From Adineta ricciae (taxonomy: Eukaryota; Rotifera; Eurotatoria; Adinetida; Adinetidae), in the NCBI GenBank assembly GCA_905250025.1, contig CAJNOJ010000099.1:248001-312000 (forward strand): a DNA stretch of 64,000 nt. The letters run 5' to 3'. The notes below the pieces were generated by a model. It saw only the letters and a list, made by a program, of their open reading frames with translations, was not told the DNA's origin and made no database searches. Both the position numbers and the translations under genes were made by a program. Below, piece after piece: positions 1 through 10,713 of the stretch. Position 1 is the first letter of the stretch. Each line of letters opens with the position of its first letter.

Positions 1-2
1 CT

Positions 3-281
3 GAAAAAAAGTATAAACAACGTACACGAACAATTAAAAATAGTAACAATCCAGTTTGGAACGAACAACTTCGATTTAATATTCATAAAGGTGATGATAC
101 AATTCATTTTGATGTTTATGATAATGATTTTATCGGTCGAGATACAATTGGTAAATGTAAAATTAGACTCAAACAAATTTTTGATGATGGTGAATTTGAT
201 CAATGGATTAAATTACCAACACATTTTGGATTATCATCTCGTGGTGAAATTCATGTTATGATGACTTTTACAGTAAATTGA
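3..281 (+). CDS. C2-domain protein, C-terminal end (5' partial)
   Basis: The window opens inside an exon whose frame stays open from base 3 to a TGA at 279-281, giving 92 residues. They read as the second half of a C2 domain: the NPVWNE motif that follows the first strands, then HFDVYDNDFIGRD carrying calcium-loop type aspartates, and a closing hydrophobic strand. C2 domains bind membrane phospholipids, often with calcium. The short tail GEIHVMMTFTVN ends directly after the domain, as in small single-C2 proteins, but the upstream part is outside the window so the full architecture is unknown. The domain call is seen in sequence; calcium dependence is inferred from the retained acidic residues. 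Confidence 0.75.
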   Translation, partial: EKKYKQRTRTIKNSNNPVWNEQLRFNIHKGDDTIHFDVYDNDFIGRDTIGKCKIRLKQIFDDGEFDQWIKLPTHFGLSSRGEIHVMMTFTVN

Positions 282-882
282 TGTTCATATTAACAATTTA
301 GATTTCCTTTTCTTTCTCTATTTTAGCCTGATTAGTTCAAGATTATGAACGATCATTTTCTTTTATATATTTTTACACCAGTTCATTCTTTTACTATATG
401 AATTTTTTTTATACAATAAAGGTAATTGACCATTTTCAAGAAAAATACGCCGTTAGGATTATGTTAATCATGAATAATATTTGTTGTGAGAAGCTCAGTG
501 TAAATGTTTATATCTAAACTATAGATGGGAGATGTATTTTTTAGATATATTTTCTCTCCTGGTGAATATTGCTTGTCATGTATCACTACATCTCGATTTA
601 GTGAGAAAATATTTTTCATTGATATGTTGGAAAGGCATGAAAAGTCATGGCGTAGATTATGTATAAAAAATGATGGTAATAGTAAGTTTTAGCCGGATGA
701 ATATTATTTTATTGATGAACTCGACTTGATATAAGATGTAGAACAATGCTGAAAGAGTGATGAATGTGAAACGTACTGATTAAGTTGAATGCGTGGAGGA
801 TACAAGAAGCAAAGCAAATGTGAAAGAGTGATGAATGAGTAATGAGGAAATTGAATGTCAAAAGTAGAAATTATACGAGTTT
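282..882. other. intergenic, no gene recognised
   Basis: AT-rich stretch between the C2 gene stop and the last exon of the minus-strand NHL gene. An AATAAA-type motif near 415-420 could end the C2 transcript. No long open frame, RNA gene or repeat was recognised. Confidence 0.5.
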
Positions 883-3620
883 TTAATTGAACAAGATGAT
901 TATTCCGTAAGCAATGATCAATAAATATTGTGAATATTGCTGAATTTGAGCAAAAGATGATGATGCAGGATATGTTGTTGTTGGTCTAATCATTGATGTT
1001 CCATTGGTACGCGCACTTGAGACCATTGATACAGCTGTTGCAGTCGACGAACTCGAGACTGATAATGTCGATGACCGTGGTGTTGACGAAGACGACGATG
1101 AAGAAGAAGAAGAAGGAGGAGAAGAAGAAGGAGAAGAAGAAGAAGGAGATGGTGTACTTCCTCCTGCTGATGTTGAGCGTGATACACTTACTGATGGTGT
1201 TGTCGATCCGGACACAGCCGAAGTCACTGACGAGCTTGCAGCACCTAAGAAAATACATAAGAATGTTTACTTATCTCAAACACTGTCTCACAATCTACTA
1301 TTCAATTTAAAACTTACTACAACGGAGAGAGAATTTCTGAATACGATTATTGCTGCTGTCAGTAACAATAATAGCTCCAGTCGGATCAAGTTTTACATTA
1401 TACGGATACAACAATTGACTCGGCAATACTCCATATGCTGAATCACCAGCAACCATCATTCCAAATGATGCTCCGATCATCCATCTCATAACACGATGAT
1501 TGCTATTGTCAGCTATGAATATGTATCCATTTTGATCTTTGACAACTGCCACTGGATAGCATAGTAAACTAACATCGCTACCACAGACAGATGTTTGACC
1601 GGCAACTGTTGTTCCGTTACCTGCACCCCATAACCATTTTTGAATTCGGTGATTGTTTGTATCTGCAACATAGAATGTATTCGAATCACTAGTATCCACA
1701 AATATTCCATATGGATATCTGAATTTATCAGCTGTTGATCCAGAACTTCCACAGACAACCATTCCTGTTGTCGCTGATGGTGTCCAGCGAACTATTCGAT
1801 GATTAGACGTATCAGCTATCCAGACGATTGATGTATTTGTCTCCAAAAATATACCATAAGGTGAATTTAATTGACTTGTACCGCTTCCTGACCCGTTGTT
1901 ACCAGCAACAACAACGCCACTACTGGCTCCTGGGGCCCATTTTACTACTCGATTGTTGCCAGCATCCAGAACAAAGATATTGCCACTATCATCAACATTC
2001 AGACCGTCCACTAAAATGCATAAACAGAAAATGCTACTGCACAGTAATGACAGAAAACAGTATTACAGGATCCAAATTGGTTGAGAGCAGAACCTGAACT
2101 ACCGTTCACAACAGTTGTGCCAGATGTCGAACCAGGAAGGAAGCGTTGTACTCGACAATTGTCAGAATCGGCTACATACAACATACCATTCTTGTCGATC
2201 AGCGCATCGTATGGACTGTCAAGATAGTTTTCATCAGAGCCATAGTAACCTAAATATGAGCCAGCAATGGTGGTAGCATTGAACACGTAGGGAGTCAAAG
2301 AACAACTAAGATTCGTATCCGGCACTGAGGGAAAGAAACGAAAAAAGATATATTATGCGTTATTTCACTTATCCGATTCTTACTTCTTGTTGTTGATGCT
2401 GGTGTCGTCATCGAGACATTATTCGCTGTCGCTACAATCACAAACAAAAATATTGAACTTCTACACATACATACATCATTTTACTTACCACATGACATAG
2501 CTAACTTTTGAATTCGATGGTTATATTCATCCGCAACATATAGTGACCCATTTGAATCAAAATCCAAGTGCGCTGGCTTATAGAACTGATATGCTTGTGT
2601 TCCTGAAGACGAATAACCTGTAATAATCATACCAGAACTTGCTCCAACCGTCCACTTCATAATCCGATTATTGTTCGTATCAACGATAAACATGTTTTGA
2701 TTGTTGTCTACCATGACTGCAGATGGTCGTCGCAATTGATTGAGACCATATCCATAATATTGTGTTATTCCTGCAACGGTCACTCCAGTTGTTGCACCAG
2801 TTAAAAATTTTTGAATACGATGATTTCCCGTGTCAGCCACATAAAGAGCATTTGCATCGTTTGCATCGACGTATACGCCAAATGGATATATCAGCTGATT
2901 ATTCTCAGTTCCATAACCTCCACAAACAACAGTACTTGTTGTTGGTGAAGTCCATTTGACAATACGATGATTATTCGTATCAGCAATCCAAATAGTTGTT
3001 GCACTTGTATCCATAAACATTCCCATGGCTCCATCAAACTGATTGGTGTCACTTCCAACACCATTACCACCAGCAACAATTGTTCCGCTGGAGGCGCTCG
3101 GTAACCACTTGGTAACACGAGCATTATCCCCATCCAATATGTATATGTTTCCGTTACTGTCAATAGACATGTCATTCACTACAGAGAAAGAAAAAGTGAT
3201 ATAAATGAATAGTCATATCGATCAGCATCAAACTTACTGCTATAGAATTGGTTGGTACCAGCACCAGAAGTACCATTAATCACTGTTATTCCAGTAGTAG
3301 AATTCGAAAAACGTTGAACGCGATAGTTGCTTGAATCTAATACATAGAACACACTGTTGTTGACCACGCACACATCCGATGGATAATAAAGTCTGGTTGA
3401 AGTCGATCCTGACGAGCCTGATTTAGAACCAGCTACGGTTGTTGCATTGGGGTTCCATGTTGCTGTCGGACACAGAGTTAATAACGAACATGTCTTGGAC
3501 GAATATCTAAAATATGAATTTGTTAATTCTGCAGTATATCGTAGGGAATGAATCCTGTATTATTTACATAACCATGAATACTGCTATGCGCCATAGCTGT
3601 TTCGGATGAAAATTGATCAT
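883..3620 (-). CDS. double NHL-repeat protein with Ser-rich stalk and hydrophobic tail
   Basis: Seven exons join in frame to 790 codons: 3568-3620, 3238-3506, 2489-3178, 2384-2431, 2067-2324, 1318-2010 and 883-1244, all with GT-AG introns of 53-73 bp. The N-terminus (MINFHPKQLWRIAVFMVIYS) is hydrophobic, like a signal peptide or anchor. Two NHL beta-propellers follow, recognised by repeated NNRI/NHRI plus KW/KF blocks such as VADTNNHRIQKW. They are separated by a Thr-rich linker encoded mainly by the 48 bp exon. The last exon encodes a Ser-rich stalk and a C-terminal hydrophobic stretch (LLIIAYGIIILFN) that could be a GPI-attachment signal. NHL propellers bind proteins or RNA; the secretory features suggest a cell-surface or secreted role, which is inference. 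Such proteins are abundant in bdelloids. The start is the first ATG ahead of the hydrophobic segment. Confidence 0.8.
1098..1150. repeat. GAA/GAG purine microsatellite inside the last NHL exon
   Basis: A near-pure run of GAA and GAG triplets on the plus strand. Read on the minus strand it encodes the serine-rich stalk of the NHL protein, so the repeat is coding. Open frames on the plus strand here, including an acidic one, are by-products of the same repeat. Confidence 0.8.
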
Positions 3621-4923
3621 TTTGACGAATAACTAAACAATTCAAAAAAAGGAATATACCATTGAGTTCTGCATATGATATCAAAGAAATTATATACTTT
3701 TATTAAATTTTTCAAGAAACTCATTAACTAAGCAAGTATATGGTACGGAAATGGCAATCATAAATTGTTTTGTTCATTATAGCATACAGATATTGCTCTA
3801 ATTTTTCAAAGATTTCTATCAAATATGTAAACATCCTGTGTTCATTATTGCATGAATTACTAATAAAATTAGATTTTGTCCCATTCGAACACAAAACAAT
3901 ATCATAATGTGTATGGAAAACAGAAGAGACTTATTCGTTTTTTTATTTCCTATATCACTGCTCAATGAAAATAATCTTTTCAAAATGATTCTGTTCGAAT
4001 GTAGAACAAAGAAATTTCTTCTTTTAAGGAAAACTTTTGCAAAGTCCAGGATTTGTGTACTTTATCTAAATTAACCGTAATTCTACCCGAGGGATGTTAC
4101 CATTATCTAGCAAGTGGAATGTATTTGTCTTTCTATGAATTCGAAATCTATTTCAGTAGAAATCAGTTGATTGTTATAATGAACAATCACATTCAACAGA
4201 AGATATTTGTGTGTGCCAGTGAATTTCTTTAAAAATTCTGAGAACAAAGTACTAACTTTACTTACAACTTGACAAATTACTGGTTTTGAAAAGTGACTGC
4301 TATACTCGTCGTTTTCAACTCCTTTTGTACTAACAATTCTAGGACAATATAATTAGTAGAGAAGAAAAAGTAGATTTTCTTTAAGAGAGAAAAAGATATT
4401 ATTGTTGAAATATTTCCGAGATATGATTTTGTTAATTGATGAAAAAAGAAGTTATTCTTAACGATTTCATCATCAAATGCGTACATTAAATCAAATATCA
4501 CTGCCCTAGCGTTATTTTCGAGCGTCTAATCTACTCAGAGTATCCACGGAGAACCTTCCATATATTTTATCCAGTTGCGCACGAATTTTTTTCTTAACAT
4601 ATGTACTTTATACTGATCGTTCATGTTACATCAGGAAAAGTAATAAAGATTTAGTAGCACAATCAAGAAAAAACTGGAACAGAATGACAAAACCATATTG
4701 AAGGGCTATTGAGTTTTGAAATGTAAATTGGTTGCTGATTTCATTTTTAATCATACGCAAATCTGGAGTGACGAGTATTTCTGTAGAGGGCGTTGTTGAG
4801 CAGAAGGAAGAAGAAATACTGTTTTCTTATTCGATCAAATTATTTAATAACAGAAAGAGAAAAACATGAATACAAATAAACTTTCTATTTCCAAACCGTC
4901 ATAACACGAAAACATCGAATGAT
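3621..4923. other. intergenic, no gene recognised
   Basis: AT-rich, with only short open frames that lack a recognisable domain. It must hold the 5' region of the minus-strand NHL gene and the promoter of F-box gene 1, but no specific element could be picked out. Confidence 0.5.
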
Positions 4924-6654
4924 ATGAAGTTTGAATATCTTCCCAATGAAATATTACTTGATATCTTCGAATATTTCCATCTCCGCGATCTCTTTCAAAC
5001 ATTTCATAATCTTAATTTTCGATTAAATCAACTTCTCTATGAATCTTTTCGTTCTTATTCACTGGATTTGCGATCGATCTCACGATATGATTTTGATATC
5101 ATCTGTCAACAACATCTGCCAATCATTCTTCACAAAATCACCTCAATTCATCTAGCTGATAACGATGAAACACCAAATCTGCCACAGAGATTTCTCTCAC
5201 AAAGTATTTCAGTGGATCAATTCACTCATCTCAAATCGCTCTCGATACATTCGATTCAATCAATCGATATAATACATCAAATTATTAAACAATCTCAGCA
5301 AGTCACACATCTGAAGATAATCAAATGCTTTTGTGAATACAAAGAAATTCAACTGATTAATCAGATTTGGAGTTTACCGAAATTAACCTTCTGTCATCTT
5401 GACAATCTCATTTCCAAAGGAATCTACTTCTCGGAACTATTGACTCCATCGTCAACAATAAAATATTTATCCATAAAAAATATTATCTGTGATTTCCGTT
5501 CTTTATCTTATGTTTTCCAAAAAACGCCTTCCCTTCAACACCTATCAACTACAATCGTATGTACAGAGAAATTCGAAAAAATTCCTCCGCCAACAAATCC
5601 ATTGTTGACTAAACTGTCTCTTTCATACGATGGTTCGATACCATCACTGATGAATCTCTTTCAGCATATGCCTCTTTTACGTTCGTTGACTATTAGCACA
5701 TCGTATCTGTTACTAGATGGTGATGAATGGCAAGCAATACTTACGGATTGTCTTCCACAATTGAAATATTTTCATTTTAAAATGTCGTTTCAATTTCCAC
5801 AAAACTATGACACAAACGACGCTGCTGACGAACTTTTAGCTACTTATCAAAGTGAGTTCTGGATAAAAAAACATCAATGGCATGTTCAATGCGATTGGAA
5901 TGCATCCGATCCATTTTATGGTGCAATTCTTTACACACTTCCATATATGTTTCATGATTATCATTACGTGAATGACTCGTGCTCGAAATCAACCTTACCA
6001 AATAAGACTACTTGTCAAACTCATATTCATGTGAAAAATCTTCAATGTGAACATAATATTGTCAATCATTTCATTTACTTATCAACGAAATTTACAAATC
6101 TTTCTCATCTAGATCTGATTCTTCCATTTAACAACGAATTTCTTCGAAATATTTCGACATTCACTCATCTAAAATCACTCGATGTCACTTTATTATCGAG
6201 TCGAGACGCCTACCAACAATTACAATGCCTTTTAAATCATACACCTCATCTCTATCTTCTAAGATTTTCACATCTATCGGACATGAATGAAGCTCTATTC
6301 TCACTAAGTAATCCTTCCATTCGTCGATTGGATTTTTTAAATAAACAATCAATGATTTACAATTGGTATTTCAACACAGATGAATGTCAAGCATTAACGA
6401 ATTCTATCCTCGGACGTCAGTGTCAAACCTTGATAATCGACATTCAAGCTCGAAATGATGTTCTTGATCTGGTCAATAATCTAACTAATCTTCGTTCATT
6501 AATATTTCAATGTAAAGACGATAAAGGCAAACAAAAACTTCTCTCTACGACAGACGATGAATTAATTCAATGGTTTCATGAGCATTTACCTTCGACATGT
6601 ACAATATCGAGAGATGCACATATCAGTTCGATTATTCAAATGTGGATTCGCTGA
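4924..6654 (+). CDS. F-box protein, LRR-like body (family copy 1)
   Basis: Intronless 576-residue protein. Residues about 3-45 form an F-box (YLPNEILLDIFEYFHLRDLF followed by NLNFRLNQLL), the segment that binds Skp1 in SCF ubiquitin ligases. The rest is an irregular leucine-rich array without strict LRR spacing, likely the substrate-binding part. It shares two diagnostic blocks with four other genes in this window: LPQLKYFHFKM followed about 30 residues later by FWIKKHQWHVQC, and the C-terminal HLPSTCTISRDAHISS...MWIR. The target is unknown. The ATG at 4924 is the first in frame and precedes the F-box by only a few residues, as in the paralogues. It could instead be a divergent F-box protein working outside SCF. 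Confidence 0.85.
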   Translation: MKFEYLPNEILLDIFEYFHLRDLFQTFHNLNFRLNQLLYESFRSYSLDLRSISRYDFDIICQQHLPIILHKITSIHLADNDETPNLPQRFLSQSISVDQFTHLKSLSIHSIQSIDIIHQIIKQSQQVTHLKIIKCFCEYKEIQLINQIWSLPKLTFCHLDNLISKGIYFSELLTPSSTIKYLSIKNIICDFRSLSYVFQKTPSLQHLSTTIVCTEKFEKIPPPTNPLLTKLSLSYDGSIPSLMNLFQHMPLLRSLTISTSYLLLDGDEWQAILTDCLPQLKYFHFKMSFQFPQNYDTNDAADELLATYQSEFWIKKHQWHVQCDWNASDPFYGAILYTLPYMFHDYHYVNDSCSKSTLPNKTTCQTHIHVKNLQCEHNIVNHFIYLSTKFTNLSHLDLILPFNNEFLRNISTFTHLKSLDVTLLSSRDAYQQLQCLLNHTPHLYLLRFSHLSDMNEALFSLSNPSIRRLDFLNKQSMIYNWYFNTDECQALTNSILGRQCQTLIIDIQARNDVLDLVNNLTNLRSLIFQCKDDKGKQKLLSTTDDELIQWFHEHLPSTCTISRDAHISSIIQMWIR

Positions 6655-7674
6655 GTATGAATGAACAAAATAGACTTGTTTATTTTTATACGACATAAAT
6701 AGACTAATAAAGATATTTCATCTTCAAACATTTGATTTCAATCTGAAAAATCGGTAAAGTATATCATATGTTACGGAAAATAAATCGATGGAAATCAATA
6801 GTTATTTTTCATTAGGCTTGTTTTTAATTAACTGCTTGATTTGTTATTTTTGACGATAGAGAACACATAGAAGAGAAAGAAGAAAACTAAAATATTTTCA
6901 TATTATTTTCTCGAATATCCATACTGTCACGTATACAATTAATACTTGTGAAATACAAAGTATCTCAAAATAGTACATGAAAAGAATAGTTACATAACTA
7001 ACGACAGAGGCAAACAGGATCTGATGAAATATTGTTACACTTCATCCTTTCTTTTTAATAAACAATTATTTAATATGGAAAGTTCGTCTTTTCATTTCAA
7101 GTTTTTGGGTTATCTATGAATTTGAAGTAATTAATCGCAAAAAAAGCTTCATACTTTTAATTCAGATAGTTTTGGCTTGTCTTTTACCATAAACGACTAT
7201 TACTGGTTATAGTATTTTGATTTTTCAACAAAACAGTGAGATTGGAAGCTGAAGATAAATGTCTAATTGAGTTTATTTTTCACGTGTCGAGGCAAGACTT
7301 TCATCAAGATGTGTTTGTGGATGTTAACTTTCGTGAACGGTGAGTTCAAGAATCTTATGAGCATAAGTGGAAGAAAAAGATAGAAAGTACCGCCTTTCAT
7401 ATAGAGAATCCTCATTTCCAGGAGAAAGATCTTCTATTGTCACGCACTTTTTCGCATAAGATTTCCTAACTAATCATATGTCAAGATATCTCTCAAGATG
7501 AGTTCATTTTTCTGTACTTTGTTGATCAACAAAGTGGAGTATTCCGTATGCTTGAAAAACGTTCGCTTCGGGAAGCCATATATTAGGGGAAAAGAACGAT
7601 AAAAAGAAAAGACTAGTCGTTGCTATTCTCTATTCTTTTATTTTCAATTACTCTGCTAACTGATACACAGTGTT
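6655..7674. other. intergenic, no gene recognised
   Basis: Between F-box gene 1 and the oxidoreductase. AATAAA-like motifs just after 6700 may end the F-box transcript. No coding frame, RNA gene or repeat was recognised. Confidence 0.5.
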
Positions 7675-9212
7675 ATGCCACTTGCATTGATAGTACGCGA
7701 AAATAAAAAGCTTGTTATTGAAAATCTACCTGTAAGATTCGATATTTGATATTTTCATTCGAGCACAGATAATTTCTGTTTATCCTTTCAGTTACCCAAG
7801 TATGAACTTACCGATCTACTGATTAAAGTTACTCATGTAGCTCAAAATCCAACGGATTGGAAACATGTTCATTTCGGTTTGGCAAAAGAAGGAGCTATCG
7901 TTGGTTGTGACTTCGCTGGAATAGTTGTGGGCGTTGGCAAAAAAGCAGTCGGTATGTTTATATCCGAACATTTCCAGAAATTGATTGAGTTTTCTGTGAG
8001 CTATTGACATTGAATTGATGAACGTCATTATGGTAATTACAGAGTCAGCTAATGATCACAGTGATATTTCCTTTTTCATCATCAATTCTATTGAATGTGC
8101 AATGATGGTGAAGTTTAATATAGTTACCTAGTCTGCTTCAATCATTGTTTTCTTGCTATCTCTTTTATTTCTTTCCGGTATCGTATCCATTTCTGTCTAT
8201 CGCTCTGTGATGCATACAACTATAGATCCGAGAATAGGTTTATGTGTAATTAAGATTAACGCCAACACCGATATTTTACAAGAAACTCCATTCTCAATTA
8301 TCACAAATTGATTCTCGTTGTCACCTAGGTAATTACAGAAAAGGAGAACGTGTGGCTGGTTGTGTTCATGGTGGTCTCGACCCGGAAATGAACGTTCGTG
8401 GAGCTTTCTCTGAATATGTTGTACAAGAAGCTTCACTAGTTTTCCGCTATCCGCCAACATTTTCTCCTGAACAAATTGTCACACTTCCCCTTGTTGCTAC
8501 AACAGCCGCTCTTGGTCTGTTTCACGAAATGGGCTTACCACTTCCTCCCGCTACGGTCAAAATCAATTTTCTTGTTTGGGCAGGAAGTACAAGTGTCGGA
8601 CAATGTGCTATTCAATTAGCGAAAGCAATTGGTTGTTTTGTTATCACTACAGCATCACCTGCTCGTCATGAATATCTGAAAGGACTCGGTGCCGATATTT
8701 GTTTTGATTATGATGATCCGAATATTGTTTCGTTGATTAAGAAAGCTACCAATGAAAACTTGGCGTATGGTTTTGATTGTATTTCAGAAAAAGATTCAAC
8801 TAAATTATTATGTGCAACACTGACAGCAACGCATTCGAAATTAGTCACTGTTTTACCATTCATAAAACGAGATTTACCACCACACATAACAGAATACCGC
8901 GTACTAATTTATACGATCTTTGGAATTGAGAAACTTCTCTTTGGACAATATTTTCCAGCCAAGCGTGAAGATAGAGCATTCGCTGAGAAGTTTTACAAAT
9001 TAATGACAGATTATTTACTACCAAATGGTTTATTGAAGCCGAATAGAGTAACGAGGATGCCAGGTGGACTAAATGGAATCGAAAGCGGTTTTAAACGAAT
9101 GATGGAAAATCGAGTACAAGCAGAAAAACTTGTTTACTCCCTCACAGAAACTACCGATTGGGTTTCAATTAAATATCGATGGAACTGTTGTCTGAAATTT
9201 TTTCATAGATAA
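7675..9212 (+). CDS. zinc-type alcohol dehydrogenase-like / ToxD-type enoyl reductase
   Basis: Three exons (7675-7731, 7792-7951, 8329-9212) give 366 residues of the medium-chain dehydrogenase/reductase superfamily. The N-terminal GroES-like half has AQNPTDWKH and GCDFAGIVVGVG; the Rossmann half has WAGSTSVGQCAIQLAKAIGC, a variant of the NADP(H)-binding glycine motif. The pattern NPTDWKH, then GGLDPEM...GAFSEYV, then GSTSVGQ is that of fungal ToxD-like trans-enoyl reductases, which reduce double bonds with NADPH and usually lack the catalytic zinc site. Substrate here is unknown. Intron 2 is long (377 bp) compared with neighbours. The C-terminus (WVSIKYRWNCCLKFFHR) departs from the family and may reflect a shifted or recent stop. 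Fungal resemblance suggests horizontal transfer followed by intron gain, which is inference. Confidence 0.8.
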
Positions 9213-9779
9213 ACTAATATTTTTATGTGATGGATACAATTAAAATGTTCTACTGATCCGATGTTCTCGTAATTGCTGTAAATGTGAATAAACTAAATAA
9301 ATCTTTATCAGCACCATTGTGTTGATCATTTAAGTTTATTCTTTGAATTCTTCAACATTCGTGCCACATTGGAAAATCTGGACATGTGAGTTGATTCGAA
9401 TACAATTATTGATATCAAACTAGTAGTTATTTTCAATCTCTGAAAAACATGTGGCGCTACATAAACCATTTGGATTGCCGACAACCAATAATATCGTAGT
9501 GAAAAGCATCGTTCGAAAATAGCTTGAATATAGGACTATGGATTTTCGCTAAAGTTGGAAGCAATCATAGGACTCCATTCATGGGATATTGCACGTTTGA
9601 GTAGCTGTCGCAAAACATCAATGAGGTTTGTTTTTCATAACAGAGCTTTGCGTTGACTTCACTGCGTTCTGAAATAATACAAGTTAGGTTTTAACATTTG
9701 AATAATCTACATACACTTCAATTTCTCATAGAGAATATTTCAAAGTATCGTTCACACTGGATTAAATATCTGTCGTTTA

Positions 9780-10713
9780 TTGCCCCTAGACGTCGTAAAC
9801 CAAATTTTCAGTCGAAATACATATCAGCATGCCGTTAAATGTAGGTTTTTTCAAATATCATTCATCAATCATAAATACTGTTTCGTTTCCAAGGAGTTTT
9901 CTTATGATGTAAGTATAGAAGCTAATGAAGATCTTGATTCACCAAACGAACTAGAAGGACAAGTAGGATAGATAAGTTCTCACTTTTTTCATAGAACGAC
10001 AAGTGTTCTGTATTTGTAGCAAGAATCTGGTCGAGTTAATCAATACAATGATCATGGTCTTCTGGTGCAAGTATTAGGTACGTTTTTCTTGTACATTCAG
10101 TTTCTGTAGAGCTATCTACAAACAGAAAAACATAATGCATATAGTTTTAAAAGTGAAAAATGAACTTACGATTGCTGTTAAACTGTTTATTTGTGAAGTA
10201 TGTTGTCTTCATTCTATTAAGATCCATGAGAAGATGGAAAAAAACGATTATATTAAAAGATTAATCATTTTGATTGCGCTTCGTACCGATTTCAGAGATG
10301 ACGATTATAGCATAACACAGCTGATTTTTTATTGCATTTATTTCTGATTGACGAGTGAACTTCTTGAATAATTGTTACGGATTGTAAAATAAAACTTCAT
10401 GTTCTACGATTTCTTTAGCACCAACGGGACATTCCATAGGAAACAATAATGTACCGCCATCAAACTCTGTAGGTAAATATAGCATTTTGTTGTTTTCATC
10501 AAGATTATCACTTACTGCTTTGAAGATTCGAATCCTACAAATGTAGTATGTCATCCCGTGGATTGTTCAAGATGTTGCATGGTATCAGCGAATCATGTGC
10601 ACCGTTCACTTGCACTGAAGCGGCTTTGTCAATCAGCACAACGAAGCGCACATGGAACGAAAATAAATTGCCAGTATTCTAAAATAGGTAAAGCTAAAAA
10701 GGCATTTATTTAA
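9780..10713 (+). other. possible multi-exon gene or relic, unrecognised
   Basis: Small open pieces bounded by plausible splice sites keep phase: about 9850-9962, 10020-10077, 10419-10472 and a 77-codon open stretch 10483-10713 ending in TAA. The third-to-fourth join is not resolved because the two pieces lie about 10 bp apart. The last piece is cysteine-rich (CHPVDCSRCC, then LALKRLCQ). No ATG in a convincing place was found and no family was recognised. It could be a decayed gene, the 3' end of one, or chance. Low confidence. Confidence 0.3.

Noticed and set aside
1004-1441. Acidic plus-strand frame with a Glu-rich run
   Set aside because: Product of the GAA/GAG repeat read on the wrong strand; the minus-strand exon joins in frame with the NHL gene.
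10483-10713. CSRCC string compared with the zinc knuckle of EBF/COE factors
   Set aside because: Similarity does not extend beyond five residues.
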